Origin: JBAYGJ01 sp041666685
GTDB taxonomy: Bacteria > Patescibacteriota > Patescibacteriia > UBA10025 > JAHIVO01
Direction: 5' to 3'
NCBI GenBank assembly: GCA_041666685.1
Contig: JBAYGJ010000041.1
Coordinates: 1-7,783, forward strand
DNA: 7,783 bases
Shown here: positions 1-5,792 of the stretch, in pieces
Position numbering within the stretch: position 1 is the first letter of the stretch
Layout of the letters: each line of letters starts with the position of its first letter
The notes under the pieces: generated by a model
The model's database searches: none
What the model was told of the DNA's origin: nothing
What the model saw: the letters and a program-made list of their open reading frames with translations, nothing else
Translations under genes and position numbers: made by a program

Positions 1-1203
1 AAGCTCGGACAGGACCTGGATTTATTCACTTTTGCCGATGAAGTGGGTAAAGGATTGCCTCTGCTTACCCCCAAGGGTAGCATTATCCGCCGCGAGCTGG
101 AACGGTTTACCGTAGACGAGGAACTGAAACGCGGATACATGCACGTCTTCACTCCGCCCCTGGCAAAGACCGATTTATACAAGACGTCGGGTCATTACCC
201 CTACTATAAAGATACGATGTATCCGGTCATGAAAGTAGACGACGATGAACTGATTTTACGGCCAATGACCTGCCCGCACCATTTCATGCTATACAAATCA
301 AAACCCCGCAGCTACCGGGAACTGCCGATCCGCTTTGCCGAATTGGCCGCCCAATTCCGTTATGAAAAAAGCGGCGAGCTGTCCGGCCTGATGCGTGTCC
401 GCATGTTCACCCTGGCTGATGCGCATATTTTCCTGTCACCGGAGCAGGCTGAAAAAGAAATTATAGAGGTATTGAAACTCATAGACTATATGAATGGCAA
501 GCTTGGGCTGAAAAAAGGCAAGGACTACCTCTATCGCCTGTCGCTAGGCGACCGGCAGGATACCAAAAAATACTACAAGGATGACCAGGCTTGGGACTAC
601 GCGGAAAATGTCCTGAGAAACGTATTGAAAAAACAAAAAGCCCCGTTCTACGAGGCGGCGGGAGAAGCGGCTTTTTACGGGCCGAAAATCGACGTACAGA
701 TGAAACGTGTCAACGGCCAGGAAGATACGGCCTTCACCGTCCAGTACGATTTCGTCCTGCCCAACCGCTTCAAACTGACGTATACGGACAACCAGGGGCA
801 GGAGCGTGAGCCAGTGGTCATCCACCGGGCTTCTATCGGCTGTCTGGAGCGGACTATCGCTTTTCTCGTCGAACACTATGCCGGAGCGTTCCCGGTCTGG
901 CTGTCACCGGTCCAGGCCCAAATCCTGACAGTCGGCAAGGCCCATAAACGGTTCGGCAAAAAACTCCACGAAGAACTTTTGAAATCAGGCATCCGTTCGT
1001 ATCTCGACGACGGCAACGACACCGTCGGGTACAAGATCCGTCAGGCCGAAAAACAGAAGGTCCCCTACATGTTAGTGGTCGGCGACAAGGAAGTAAAAGG
1101 CAAATCGCTGGCGGTCAGACTCCGCGGCGAAAAGGAAATAAAAAAAATTCCGCTGAAGAAATTCATCAAGCAGGTCCAGCAAGAAATTACAGAAAAAATC
1201 TAA
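1..1203 (+). CDS. thrS: Threonyl-tRNA synthetase, 5'-truncated by window edge
   Basis: Charges tRNA-Thr with threonine in the cytoplasm. The open frame enters at base 1 without a start codon, giving 400 residues that cover the class II catalytic core and the C-terminal anticodon-binding domain; the TGS and editing regions, if the gene has them, lie outside the window. The partial protein begins KLGQDLDLF, the usual entry to the core. Motif 2 lies around residues 87-145 (RPMTCPHH, then RMFTLADAHIF) and motif 3 around 273-300 (VIHRASIGCLER). The three zinc ligands that recognise threonine are visible as Cys91, His142 and His275; the 51-residue spacing of the first two equals that of the E. coli enzyme (Cys334, His385). 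The anticodon-binding domain follows FPVWLSPVQ. Wording such as FTVQYDF and SIGCLER departs from proteobacterial enzymes. The stop TAA is followed at once by a hairpin. Identification is secure. Confidence 0.96.
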   Translation, partial: KLGQDLDLFTFADEVGKGLPLLTPKGSIIRRELERFTVDEELKRGYMHVFTPPLAKTDLYKTSGHYPYYKDTMYPVMKVDDDELILRPMTCPHHFMLYKSKPRSYRELPIRFAELAAQFRYEKSGELSGLMRVRMFTLADAHIFLSPEQAEKEIIEVLKLIDYMNGKLGLKKGKDYLYRLSLGDRQDTKKYYKDDQAWDYAENVLRNVLKKQKAPFYEAAGEAAFYGPKIDVQMKRVNGQEDTAFTVQYDFVLPNRFKLTYTDNQGQEREPVVIHRASIGCLERTIAFLVEHYAGAFPVWLSPVQAQILTVGKAHKRFGKKLHEELLKSGIRSYLDDGNDTVGYKIRQAEKQKVPYMLVVGDKEVKGKSLAVRLRGEKEIKKIPLKKFIKQVQQEITEKI

Positions 1204-1204
1204 A

Positions 1205-1245
1205 AAAAATCGCTGGTGCAACCACTCACAAGTTGCACCAGCTTT
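1205..1245. terminator. Bidirectional hairpin terminator between thrS and RNA2
   Basis: A perfect 11-bp stem (1212-1222 with 1232-1242, gctggtgcaac / gttgcaccagc) encloses a 9-nt loop. On the minus strand it is followed by a run of eight T (from the A run just after the thrS stop), a strong intrinsic terminator for RNA2. On the plus strand only TTT follows, so termination of thrS here is probably weaker. Confidence 0.85.
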
Positions 1246-1436
1246 CGAATCGCCCCGCCCTCACAGCGGAGCGACCCACAGACGTCCAAACGGTCGAAGA
1301 TACCCCACATCGGAGAATATCTTGCCTGGGCTCAGAAAGGAACGTATATGCTCATTCCGAGCCGTCCTGTTATTATTGCACCAAACGCTGTTTCCGTATT
1401 ACAGCCACCGTATGGACCGGTCAATGATCAGTTAAT
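1205..1436 (-). ncRNA. Putative structured noncoding RNA (RNA2), unknown class
   Basis: A predicted minus-strand transcript of about 230 nt, bounded by a near-consensus promoter (-35 TTGACA, 17-nt spacer, -10 TAGGAT) and the 11-bp hairpin with eight T. Between them lie several local stems: 1387-1391/1401-1405 (5 bp, 9-nt loop); 1329-1333/1359-1363 continued by 1339-1342/1355-1358; and 1251-1258/1266-1273 (8 bp with one G-U, 7-nt loop). No convincing reading frame exists on the minus strand. I looked for the conserved RNase P core, tRNA-like T-arm ends (tmRNA), the SRP GGAA-loop domain and 5S features, and saw none. A 5' leader of a lost gene or a short-lived regulatory RNA are alternatives. 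The boundaries are inferred from promoter and terminator positions; the function is unknown. Confidence 0.5.
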
Positions 1437-1441
1437 ACACC

Positions 1442-1470
1442 ATCCTATATCGAAGGTCATGCACTGTCAA
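1442..1470 (-). promoter_or_regulatory. Sigma-70-type promoter for RNA2
   Basis: On the minus strand a perfect -35 TTGACA (1465-1470) is separated by 17 nt from -10 TAGGAT (1442-1447, four of six consensus bases). Predicted start is near 1436. It lies immediately after the T run that ends RNA1, so the two units are tandem rather than overlapping. Confidence 0.65.
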
Positions 1471-1475
1471 GTGGC

Positions 1476-1507
1476 AAAAAAAAGACCGCGCTTTATGGGC
1501 GACGGTC
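1476..1507 (-). terminator. Intrinsic terminator of RNA1
   Basis: On the minus strand gaccg-t-cgc pairs with gcg-cggtc (1499-1507 with 1484-1491, one bulged base), 7-nt loop, followed directly by eight T (1476-1483). There is no matching T run on the plus strand, so it sets the direction of transcription as leftward. Confidence 0.82.
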
Positions 1508-1748
1508 AAAATTTAGGGTGGGGGTAGGCTGGTGAGCCGGACTGTGACGAATGCCAGACGTCATATGGCCAGGATGTGTATCAACTGGCGTCATCAGCAC
1601 AGTGTGTGCGAGCACATGGAAAAATGAACTGTGCCGGAAACGGCTGAAGATGGAGTGCCATGATGTACATGACAGGTGCCGTATGAAAAAGTGCGGCTCT
1701 CGGAAATGCCTACCCCCAGTATCTATAAAAAGATCGGAAGAAAGATTG
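1476..1748 (-). ncRNA. Putative structured noncoding RNA (RNA1) with long-range closing stem
   Basis: A predicted minus-strand transcript of about 270 nt from a strong promoter to a T8 terminator. Its roughly 200-nt core is closed by a perfect 11-bp long-range helix (1708-1718, tgggggtaggc when read on the minus strand, with 1519-1529, gcctaccccca). Nested inside is a 6-bp helix, 1694-1699/1534-1539 (gagccg/cggctc). Further in is a hairpin of 9 bp with a 4-nt bulge, 1585-1593/1545-1557, extendable by 1600-1603/1541-1544. A closed 200-nt core resembles 6S RNA in size and end pairing, but I see neither a clean rod nor recognisable 6S sequence. RNase P, tmRNA and SRP signatures are absent. Frames on either strand here translate to low-credibility peptides. 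Direction and existence are well supported by the flanking signals; the class is unknown. Confidence 0.6.
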
Positions 1749-1755
1749 GACAGAA

Positions 1756-1783
1756 AGTATATCACAGCCATACTAAACGTCAA
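1756..1783 (-). promoter_or_regulatory. Sigma-70-type promoter for RNA1
   Basis: On the minus strand -35 TTGACG (1778-1783) and -10 TATACT (1756-1761), each five of six consensus bases, with a 16-nt spacer. Predicted start is around 1747-1749. No open reading frame with a plausible ribosome binding site follows, which supports a noncoding product. Confidence 0.68.
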
Positions 1784-1837
1784 GGGTTGCCATGTGGACA
1801 ACTCTTGAGATGATTTTATTTAGCAAATATTCCCTCT

Positions 1838-2002
1838 TTACTGCGATAACGTCAGGGCCAGATACACTCCTGCTCCCACAGCGCCGACTACGATAACTGT
1901 TAGGGTAACCTTGATGCCAAGAGACATTTTCGTGTCCGTCGTCACGTCGGTTTGCTTTTTCCCTGGTTCCATGGCATTCCCAGGCATGAAATCATTGGCC
2001 AT
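1838..2002 (-). CDS. Small single-pass membrane protein, 54 residues
   Basis: Unrecognised short gene. It starts MANDFMPGNAME, has a polar, charged N-terminal half (residues 1-27), and then one continuous hydrophobic segment at about residues 28-52 rich in Val, Ala, Gly and Leu, ending TLSQ. This is the pattern of a C-terminally anchored membrane peptide with Lys31 at the membrane edge. There is no Shine-Dalgarno site before the ATG. An extended -10 (TGGTACTAT, 2033-2041) lies about 30 nt upstream. Downstream there is no terminator before the RNA1 promoter, so read-through into RNA1 is possible. The coherent amphipathic-then-hydrophobic design argues for a real gene, but the length and the missing ribosome site leave doubt. 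Function unknown. Confidence 0.5.
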   Translation of the reverse strand: MANDFMPGNAMEPGKKQTDVTTDTKMSLGIKVTLTVIVVGAVGAGVYLALTLSQ

Positions 2003-2032
2003 AAGCGTTTGCAGTTAGTAATTCGTATCTAC

Positions 2033-2041
2033 ATAGTACCA
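2033..2041 (-). promoter_or_regulatory. Extended -10 promoter element upstream of the 54-residue ORF
   Basis: On the minus strand TGG precedes TACTAT, an extended -10 match, with only a weak -35 (TTTATT) 17 nt farther upstream. Predicted start is about 20-25 nt before the ATG. It faces away from the miaB promoter, making this a divergent region. Confidence 0.35.
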
Positions 2042-2050
2042 CCATTCCCC

Positions 2051-2079
2051 TTGAAAATAAAGCCGGATATCCGTACACT
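2051..2079 (+). promoter_or_regulatory. Promoter of miaB, predicting a leaderless or near-leaderless mRNA
   Basis: -35 TTGAAA (2051-2056), 17-nt spacer, -10 TACACT (2074-2079). A second candidate -10, TATACT, lies at 2079-2084. Either puts the transcription start between about 2086 and the ATG at 2089, leaving no room for a ribosome binding site; none is visible. Confidence 0.6.
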
Positions 2080-2088
2080 ATACTCACT

Positions 2089-3501
2089 ATGCAGAAAAAA
2101 TTCCATATCATCATTATCGGCTGCCAGATGAACTACGCTGACGCAGACCGGCTCGTCGCGGTCATGCAGTCGCTCGGCTATACCCAGACCCCGGTCGAAT
2201 CCGAAGCTCACGTAATTTTCGTGGTGGCCTGCTCGGTCAGGCAAAAGGCTATGGACCGAATTTACGGTCGGCTGAATAAATGGAAAATCAAACGGGAGAA
2301 GAAAGGGATAAAAATTATCCTGACCGGATGCGTCCTGCCGTATGACCGTAAAAAACTTTTGCCTCGTTTTGACCTAGTCCTTCCGATCAGGGACCTGGCC
2401 ACGCTGCCTGCCTACCTAGAACCGGGAAAAAAGAAAAAATGGCCAGTGACCAATGCGGATTACCTGGCTATGCCGCATACGCCGGCCAATTCATTCCAGG
2501 CGTTCGTCCCGATCATGACCGGCTGCAACAATTATTGCACCTTCTGCGCCGTCCCTTACACCCGGGGCGAGGAGGCCTCACGGCCGATGACGGATATTGT
2601 AGCAGAAGTTACCCGCCTGGTGACACATGGCTATAAAGAAATTACTCTGCTCGGGCAGAACGTAAACGCCTACATTAATCCTGAAAAATACCATCCGACT
2701 GCAGTGCAAAAAACACGTTCACGTGATTTTTGGCAATTCCGGCCGGACCAACCGATCCAATGGCGCAACGCCACGACCAAAGTACCGAAAGACTTCGCCG
2801 CATTGCTGAAAAAAATCGATGCCATTCCTGGTGACTTTTGGGTGCGTTTCTTGACGTCAAACCCGCAGGACGTCTCTCCTGAACTCATTTCCATACTGCC
2901 TAGGCTGAAAAAAATGACGCCGTATTTCCATTTACCCATCCAGGCCGGAGACGACGAAATCTTGCGCCGCATGAACCGGCGCCACACCCGCGGCTACTAC
3001 CTGGATCTCATTAAGAAAATCAGGCGGGCCTGGCCAGCAGCAGCTATTACGACTGACATTATCGTCGGATTCCCCGGCGAAACAAAAAAACAATTCCTGG
3101 AGACTGCCAGCCTGATGCGCCGGGCCAACTACGACATGGCCTATTTGGCGGAATACTCCCCCCGGCCCGGCACGGCCTCGGCCAGATTTTTCCCGGATGA
3201 CGTCCCAAAAAAGGAAAAGACAAGACGCAAAGAATTCCTCAATACTATCCTGAAAAAAACAGCGCTTCGGAACAATAAAAAATATGTCGGCAAAACGGTC
3301 AGAGTGCTGGTCGACCACCATGATGACAAGAAAAAAATAAACTCAGGAAAAACGGGCGCGTTTAAAACCATTCATTTTCCCGGTCCTGACCTGACCGGCC
3401 AGTTCACTGACGTGACAGTAAAAAAGGCAGATGCCTGGGGAATGACCGGTAAGCAAAAAAATAAGGCCAACACATCCGCGTGGGACATGAAGGCCTTTTA
3501 A
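2089..3501 (+). CDS. miaB: tRNA-2-methylthio-N6-dimethylallyladenosine synthase (MiaB family methylthiotransferase)
   Basis: A radical SAM methylthiotransferase that adds a methylthio group to C2 of i6A37 in tRNAs reading UNN codons. Length (470 residues) is normal. The N-terminal UPF0004 domain opens with GCQMN and carries cluster ligands Cys12, Cys48 and Cys81. The radical SAM domain has the CxxxCxxC motif at Cys146, Cys150 and Cys153, LLGQNVNAY at 187-195 and HLPIQAGD at 281-288. A TRAM-like domain lies at about 400-450 with the NSGKTGAFK segment. An insertion of about 35 residues (roughly 196-234) sits between LLGQNVNAY and the next helix, absent in E. coli MiaB. The start is fixed by family alignment (MQKKFHIIIIGCQMN); the mRNA appears leaderless. 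The presence of miaA in the same window favours MiaB over the related MtaB or RimO. Confidence 0.93.
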   Translation: MQKKFHIIIIGCQMNYADADRLVAVMQSLGYTQTPVESEAHVIFVVACSVRQKAMDRIYGRLNKWKIKREKKGIKIILTGCVLPYDRKKLLPRFDLVLPIRDLATLPAYLEPGKKKKWPVTNADYLAMPHTPANSFQAFVPIMTGCNNYCTFCAVPYTRGEEASRPMTDIVAEVTRLVTHGYKEITLLGQNVNAYINPEKYHPTAVQKTRSRDFWQFRPDQPIQWRNATTKVPKDFAALLKKIDAIPGDFWVRFLTSNPQDVSPELISILPRLKKMTPYFHLPIQAGDDEILRRMNRRHTRGYYLDLIKKIRRAWPAAAITTDIIVGFPGETKKQFLETASLMRRANYDMAYLAEYSPRPGTASARFFPDDVPKKEKTRRKEFLNTILKKTALRNNKKYVGKTVRVLVDHHDDKKKINSGKTGAFKTIHFPGPDLTGQFTDVTVKKADAWGMTGKQKNKANTSAWDMKAF

Positions 3502-4130
3502 GGGTACATGCGTCGCCAAAAGGCGATCACATAAGCAATTCTGAACCCAATCCCGACAGATAAGACAAGCCATCCAAGCCAGCCCAGCCTTTTGTAGTTG
3601 ATCAGAAAGACGCCAATGACGGTGCCTCCGACTACCACAGTCATGAGGCGAGGAACTGCCCCACAGGCGAAGATGACAATCAACAATTTCCAGTGTGCCA
3701 ACCCATGGACCGCGTGCTTTACCTGGTCAGTGTAGTCGGTACGGATTTCCTTTTTTTGGAATCCAAGTGTGCCGACTATAGCCCACCAGAGTGCAGCGAC
3801 ACTGTTGTTGATTAGGTCGATGATTGCCACCACCTTCTCCATATAGAGCATCTGCCGGACTACCAGCAAGTCAATCCCAAGGTTTAGGATATTGGCCGCG
3901 GCTGCGATAACCACAATGGGTGTGGTCAGATACCCGTCAGCGAACCACAGTCCTACTCCGGCTTCAGTAGAAACCATCGTAGCGACAAAATTGGCGATAA
4001 CCACGCCCCAAACGAACTGCTTTAGAGCATAATACGCCAATGCGAGGCTGGATAGCATGCAGATCAGGAATACAAATGGGTGCTTTTGGGAGAATTGCTT
4101 TACATTTTTATAAAGAACTTCGCCAAACAA
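3498..4130 (-). CDS. Multi-pass integral membrane protein, unknown function
   Basis: Not recognised. A protein of 210 residues with about six hydrophobic segments (roughly 18-36, 40-63, 70-91, 100-124, 148-177, 183-204) and a polar loop at 125-147 (KKEIRTDYTDQVKH), ending in a basic tail WRRMYP. I chose the TTG at 4130 because it has an AAGGAG ribosome site (4137-4142) at 6-nt spacing. A TTG 13 codons upstream (4169) would lie only about 6 nt from the predicted transcription start and has no ribosome site. A consensus promoter precedes the gene. Its stop overlaps the stop of the convergent miaB within the same TTAA, and no terminator separates the two. It has no detectable signal peptide separate from the first helix. 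Transporter, channel or membrane-organising roles cannot be distinguished by eye. Confidence 0.82.
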   Translation of the reverse strand: MFGEVLYKNVKQFSQKHPFVFLICMLSSLALAYYALKQFVWGVVIANFVATMVSTEAGVGLWFADGYLTTPIVVIAAAANILNLGIDLLVVRQMLYMEKVVAIIDLINNSVAALWWAIVGTLGFQKKEIRTDYTDQVKHAVHGLAHWKLLIVIFACGAVPRLMTVVVGGTVIGVFLINYKRLGWLGWLVLSVGIGFRIAYVIAFWRRMYP

Positions 4131-4182
4131 CCGACTCTCCTTTTGCAACAGGTTATGAAAATCAAACAAAGACTAGCATCTG

Positions 4183-4211
4183 ATAATATCTCAGAAGCAG
4201 CAAAATGTCAA
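4183..4211 (-). promoter_or_regulatory. Near-consensus sigma-70 promoter of the membrane protein gene
   Basis: On the minus strand a perfect -35 TTGACA (4206-4211), an exact 17-nt spacer and -10 TATTAT (4183-4188, five of six). Predicted start is near 4175, giving a 5' leader of about 45 nt that contains the ribosome site used to place the TTG start at 4130. This is the best promoter in the window. Confidence 0.8.
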
Positions 4212-4236
4212 TCCCCTTGATCTTCAAGTTGGTAAT

Positions 4237-4267
4237 AAAAAAACTGCCGGATCAATGGACGCGGCAG
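4237..4267 (-). terminator. Intrinsic terminator of the receiver-like gene
   Basis: On the minus strand ctgccg (4262-4267) pairs with cggcag (4244-4249) around a 12-nt loop, followed by seven T (4237-4243). It lies about 30 nt beyond the stop of the receiver-like gene and just upstream of the next promoter, so the two minus-strand genes are separate transcripts. Confidence 0.82.
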
Positions 4268-4298
4268 CTTCATCAAAAAGGTCTCTGGACCATGCGCT

Positions 4299-4826
4299 TC
4301 ATAATGGCTTCGCATGCTGGCACTCGATAATGCTACGAATAATGTCCGCCAGGGCGATGCCGTCCAAAGTGATGCCATCGTCCTTCTTCGGCCAGATGAA
4401 GGCATAATGGCAGATATCCGTGCCCGGATGGCTGCGTTTCATGCGGCAAACAGGCACCATTTCTGTCGGTTTCAGAATAATATCGAAGCCCATCTCCCCC
4501 AGAACCCGCTCATCCAGGCGCATGTGCTGATCGGCAACTAGTATGATAGGGATCTTCACCGGCATTCTCTTCACTTGATCGATCAGACGCAGCCGGCTGC
4601 CGATCCCCTCGCCGATATCGACGACGACCACCAGATCAGTCTCGCCGCCTTTGCAATGTCTGGCAACCCATGAGAGCGCCTCTTCTGTCACTTCACACGA
4701 ATGCAATTCCTGGATACACGGATTCGGCGCTTCGCCATCATCAGGATTTTTGTCCCACAAGGGTGCCAAAGACATAGCGATCGGGCCCGGATTCCCGTTC
4801 TCTGCTACCAATACTGAGGCTTTCAT
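4299..4826 (-). CDS. Stand-alone response-regulator-receiver-like protein, degenerate acidic pocket
   Basis: A protein of 175 residues. Its fold pattern resembles a CheY-type receiver: strand 1 SVLVAEN (4-10), strand 3 ending DLVVVVD with candidate phospho-acceptor Asp70, strand 4 IPIILVAD (92-99), and strand 5 FDIILKP with conserved Lys119-Pro120. Departures are that the usual acidic pair after strand 1 reads Glu9-Asn10, the switch Ser/Thr is Ala98, and about 16 extra residues lie between strand 1 and Asp70. A C-terminal extension (about 125-175) contains CHYAFIWPKKDDGITLDG and a final helix with Cys169. There is no DNA-binding output domain and no histidine kinase nearby. The start ATG at 4826 is chosen for an AGGAGG site (4832-4837) 5 nt upstream; the frame could open 16 codons earlier without one. 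Phosphorylation may be lost, so a pseudo-receiver is likely. The receiver assignment is by pattern only. Confidence 0.75.
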   Translation of the reverse strand: MKASVLVAENGNPGPIAMSLAPLWDKNPDDGEAPNPCIQELHSCEVTEEALSWVARHCKGGETDLVVVVDIGEGIGSRLRLIDQVKRMPVKIPIILVADQHMRLDERVLGEMGFDIILKPTEMVPVCRMKRSHPGTDICHYAFIWPKKDDGITLDGIALADIIRSIIECQHAKPL

Positions 4827-4831
4827 GAGCC

Positions 4832-4902
4832 CCTCCTTTCCTATGGACTTTTGATGTACAATGCTAATATACAAACTTACGCTTTAGCCACCTTTTTGTC
4901 AA
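4832..4902. promoter_or_regulatory. Divergent promoter region between the receiver-like gene and miaA
   Basis: About 75 bp separate two divergent starts. For miaA (+), a weak -35 TGGACT (4844-4849), 18-nt spacer and -10 TATACA (4868-4873) would give a leader of about 20 nt without a ribosome site. For the receiver-like gene (-), a perfect TTGACA (4897-4902) overlaps the miaA start codon, but its -10 is uncertain (TAAGTT at 17 nt, or TATATT at 25 nt). The AGGAGG ribosome site of the minus gene is at 4832-4837. Opposing regulation by promoter overlap is possible. Confidence 0.4.
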
Positions 4903-5792
4903 TGGAAAAACCGCCTCTTATCGCTATCGTTGGCCCAAACGCTTCAGGGAAGACTTCCCTGTCCATCGCCCTGGCCAAAAAATTCAACGGTGAAATAATT
5001 TCCGCTGATTCACGTCAGGTCTACCGGGGCATGAATATCGGCACCGGCAAGGTCACGAGGCAAGAACAAAAATCAATCAAACACCATCTCATCGACGTGG
5101 CTGACGCTCGCCGGGAATTTAACGTGTCCCATTTCAAAAAACTGGCTACGAGTGATATTAAAAAAATTCTGGCCATAGGCAAGCTCCCCTTCCTGGTCGG
5201 GGGCACTGGATTCTGGATCCGGTCAATCGTGGATGACCTAGACCTGCCTGCCGTAAAACCGAATATAAAACTTCGCCGACTGCTCAGTAAAAAAACTGCA
5301 ACCGAACTTTTTAGAATCCTTAAAAAACTGGACTGGCAACGCGCCAGAACCGTCGATCGACACAATCCCTACCGCCTCATCCGGTCTATTGAAATAATCA
5401 GAACCACAGGCAAAAAAATACCCCCTTTAAAGAAATCCTCCCCATATAACGTACTACTGCTAGGCGTCAGGCACTCCCTGCCGAAACTCTACCGGCTGAT
5501 CGACCAAAGGTTGGACCGGCGCATCAGACAGGGGCTGATCAGGGAAGTGGCACGTCTGCACCGCCAAGGAGTCAGCTGGCAGCGACTGCATGATATCGGC
5601 CTGGAATACCGTTTTGTCAGCCTGTACCTACGTGGTACAATGACCAGACAGGAAATGGGGGCTCGGCTGAAACATGCCATCCACCATTATGCCAAACGGC
5701 AATTGACCTGGTTCAGGCCGGATAAACGGATCAACTGGATCACCTCCCGACAACAAGCGGAAAAATTAATCATAAAACATTTACACCCATGA
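4902..5792 (+). CDS. miaA: tRNA dimethylallyltransferase (MiaA)
   Basis: Transfers a dimethylallyl group to N6 of A37 in tRNAs reading UNN codons, making the i6A that MiaB then methylthiolates. From the ATG at 4902 the protein has 296 residues, normal for the family. Seen in order: P-loop GPNASGKTS (11-19); DSRQVYRGMNIGTGK (36-50) with Asp36 and Arg38; HHLIDVADARREF; GGTGFWI with Thr102; DRHNPYRLIRSIEI (152-165) for prenyl diphosphate and tRNA contacts; GLEYRF (233-238); and RQLTWFRPD (266-274). The frame stays open to a TTG at 4851, but homology starts at MEKPPLIAIVG, so the upstream 17 codons were excluded. No ribosome site precedes the ATG. The stop overlaps the hpf start in ATGA, indicating an operon with translational coupling. 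Confidence 0.95.
   Translation: MEKPPLIAIVGPNASGKTSLSIALAKKFNGEIISADSRQVYRGMNIGTGKVTRQEQKSIKHHLIDVADARREFNVSHFKKLATSDIKKILAIGKLPFLVGGTGFWIRSIVDDLDLPAVKPNIKLRRLLSKKTATELFRILKKLDWQRARTVDRHNPYRLIRSIEIIRTTGKKIPPLKKSSPYNVLLLGVRHSLPKLYRLIDQRLDRRIRQGLIREVARLHRQGVSWQRLHDIGLEYRFVSLYLRGTMTRQEMGARLKHAIHHYAKRQLTWFRPDKRINWITSRQQAEKLIIKHLHP

Noticed and set aside
1240..1260. TTCGAAT, like a tRNA T-loop (plus strand)
   Set aside because: The flanks do not pair as a 5-bp T stem and no acceptor, D or anticodon arm can be drawn.
1216..1527. Open frame of 103 codons on the plus strand
   Set aside because: It begins inside the terminator hairpin, runs through the terminator of RNA1, has no ribosome site, and its composition (Pro, Ser, His rich, no fold pattern) looks random.
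1590..1600. CTGATGA on the minus strand, like the hammerhead ribozyme core
   Set aside because: No GAAA at the required place after a stem II, and the bases are used in the local hairpin described for RNA1.
1493..1801. Open frame of 102 codons on the minus strand over RNA1
   Set aside because: It starts upstream of the RNA1 promoter, has no ribosome site, ends within the terminator hairpin, and reads His, Ser, Arg rich without domain pattern. The RNA explanation fits the signals better.
1551..1808. Open frame of 85 codons on the plus strand
   Set aside because: No ribosome site or promoter on this strand, Cys-rich random composition, and antisense to the RNA1 signals.
4170..4236. Possible small gene between the two minus-strand genes
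   Set aside because: The stretch is fully explained by the promoter of the membrane gene and the terminator region of the receiver-like gene.
4314..4541. Open frame of 75 codons on the plus strand
   Set aside because: Antisense shadow of the receiver-like gene, which has a strong ribosome site and a terminator.
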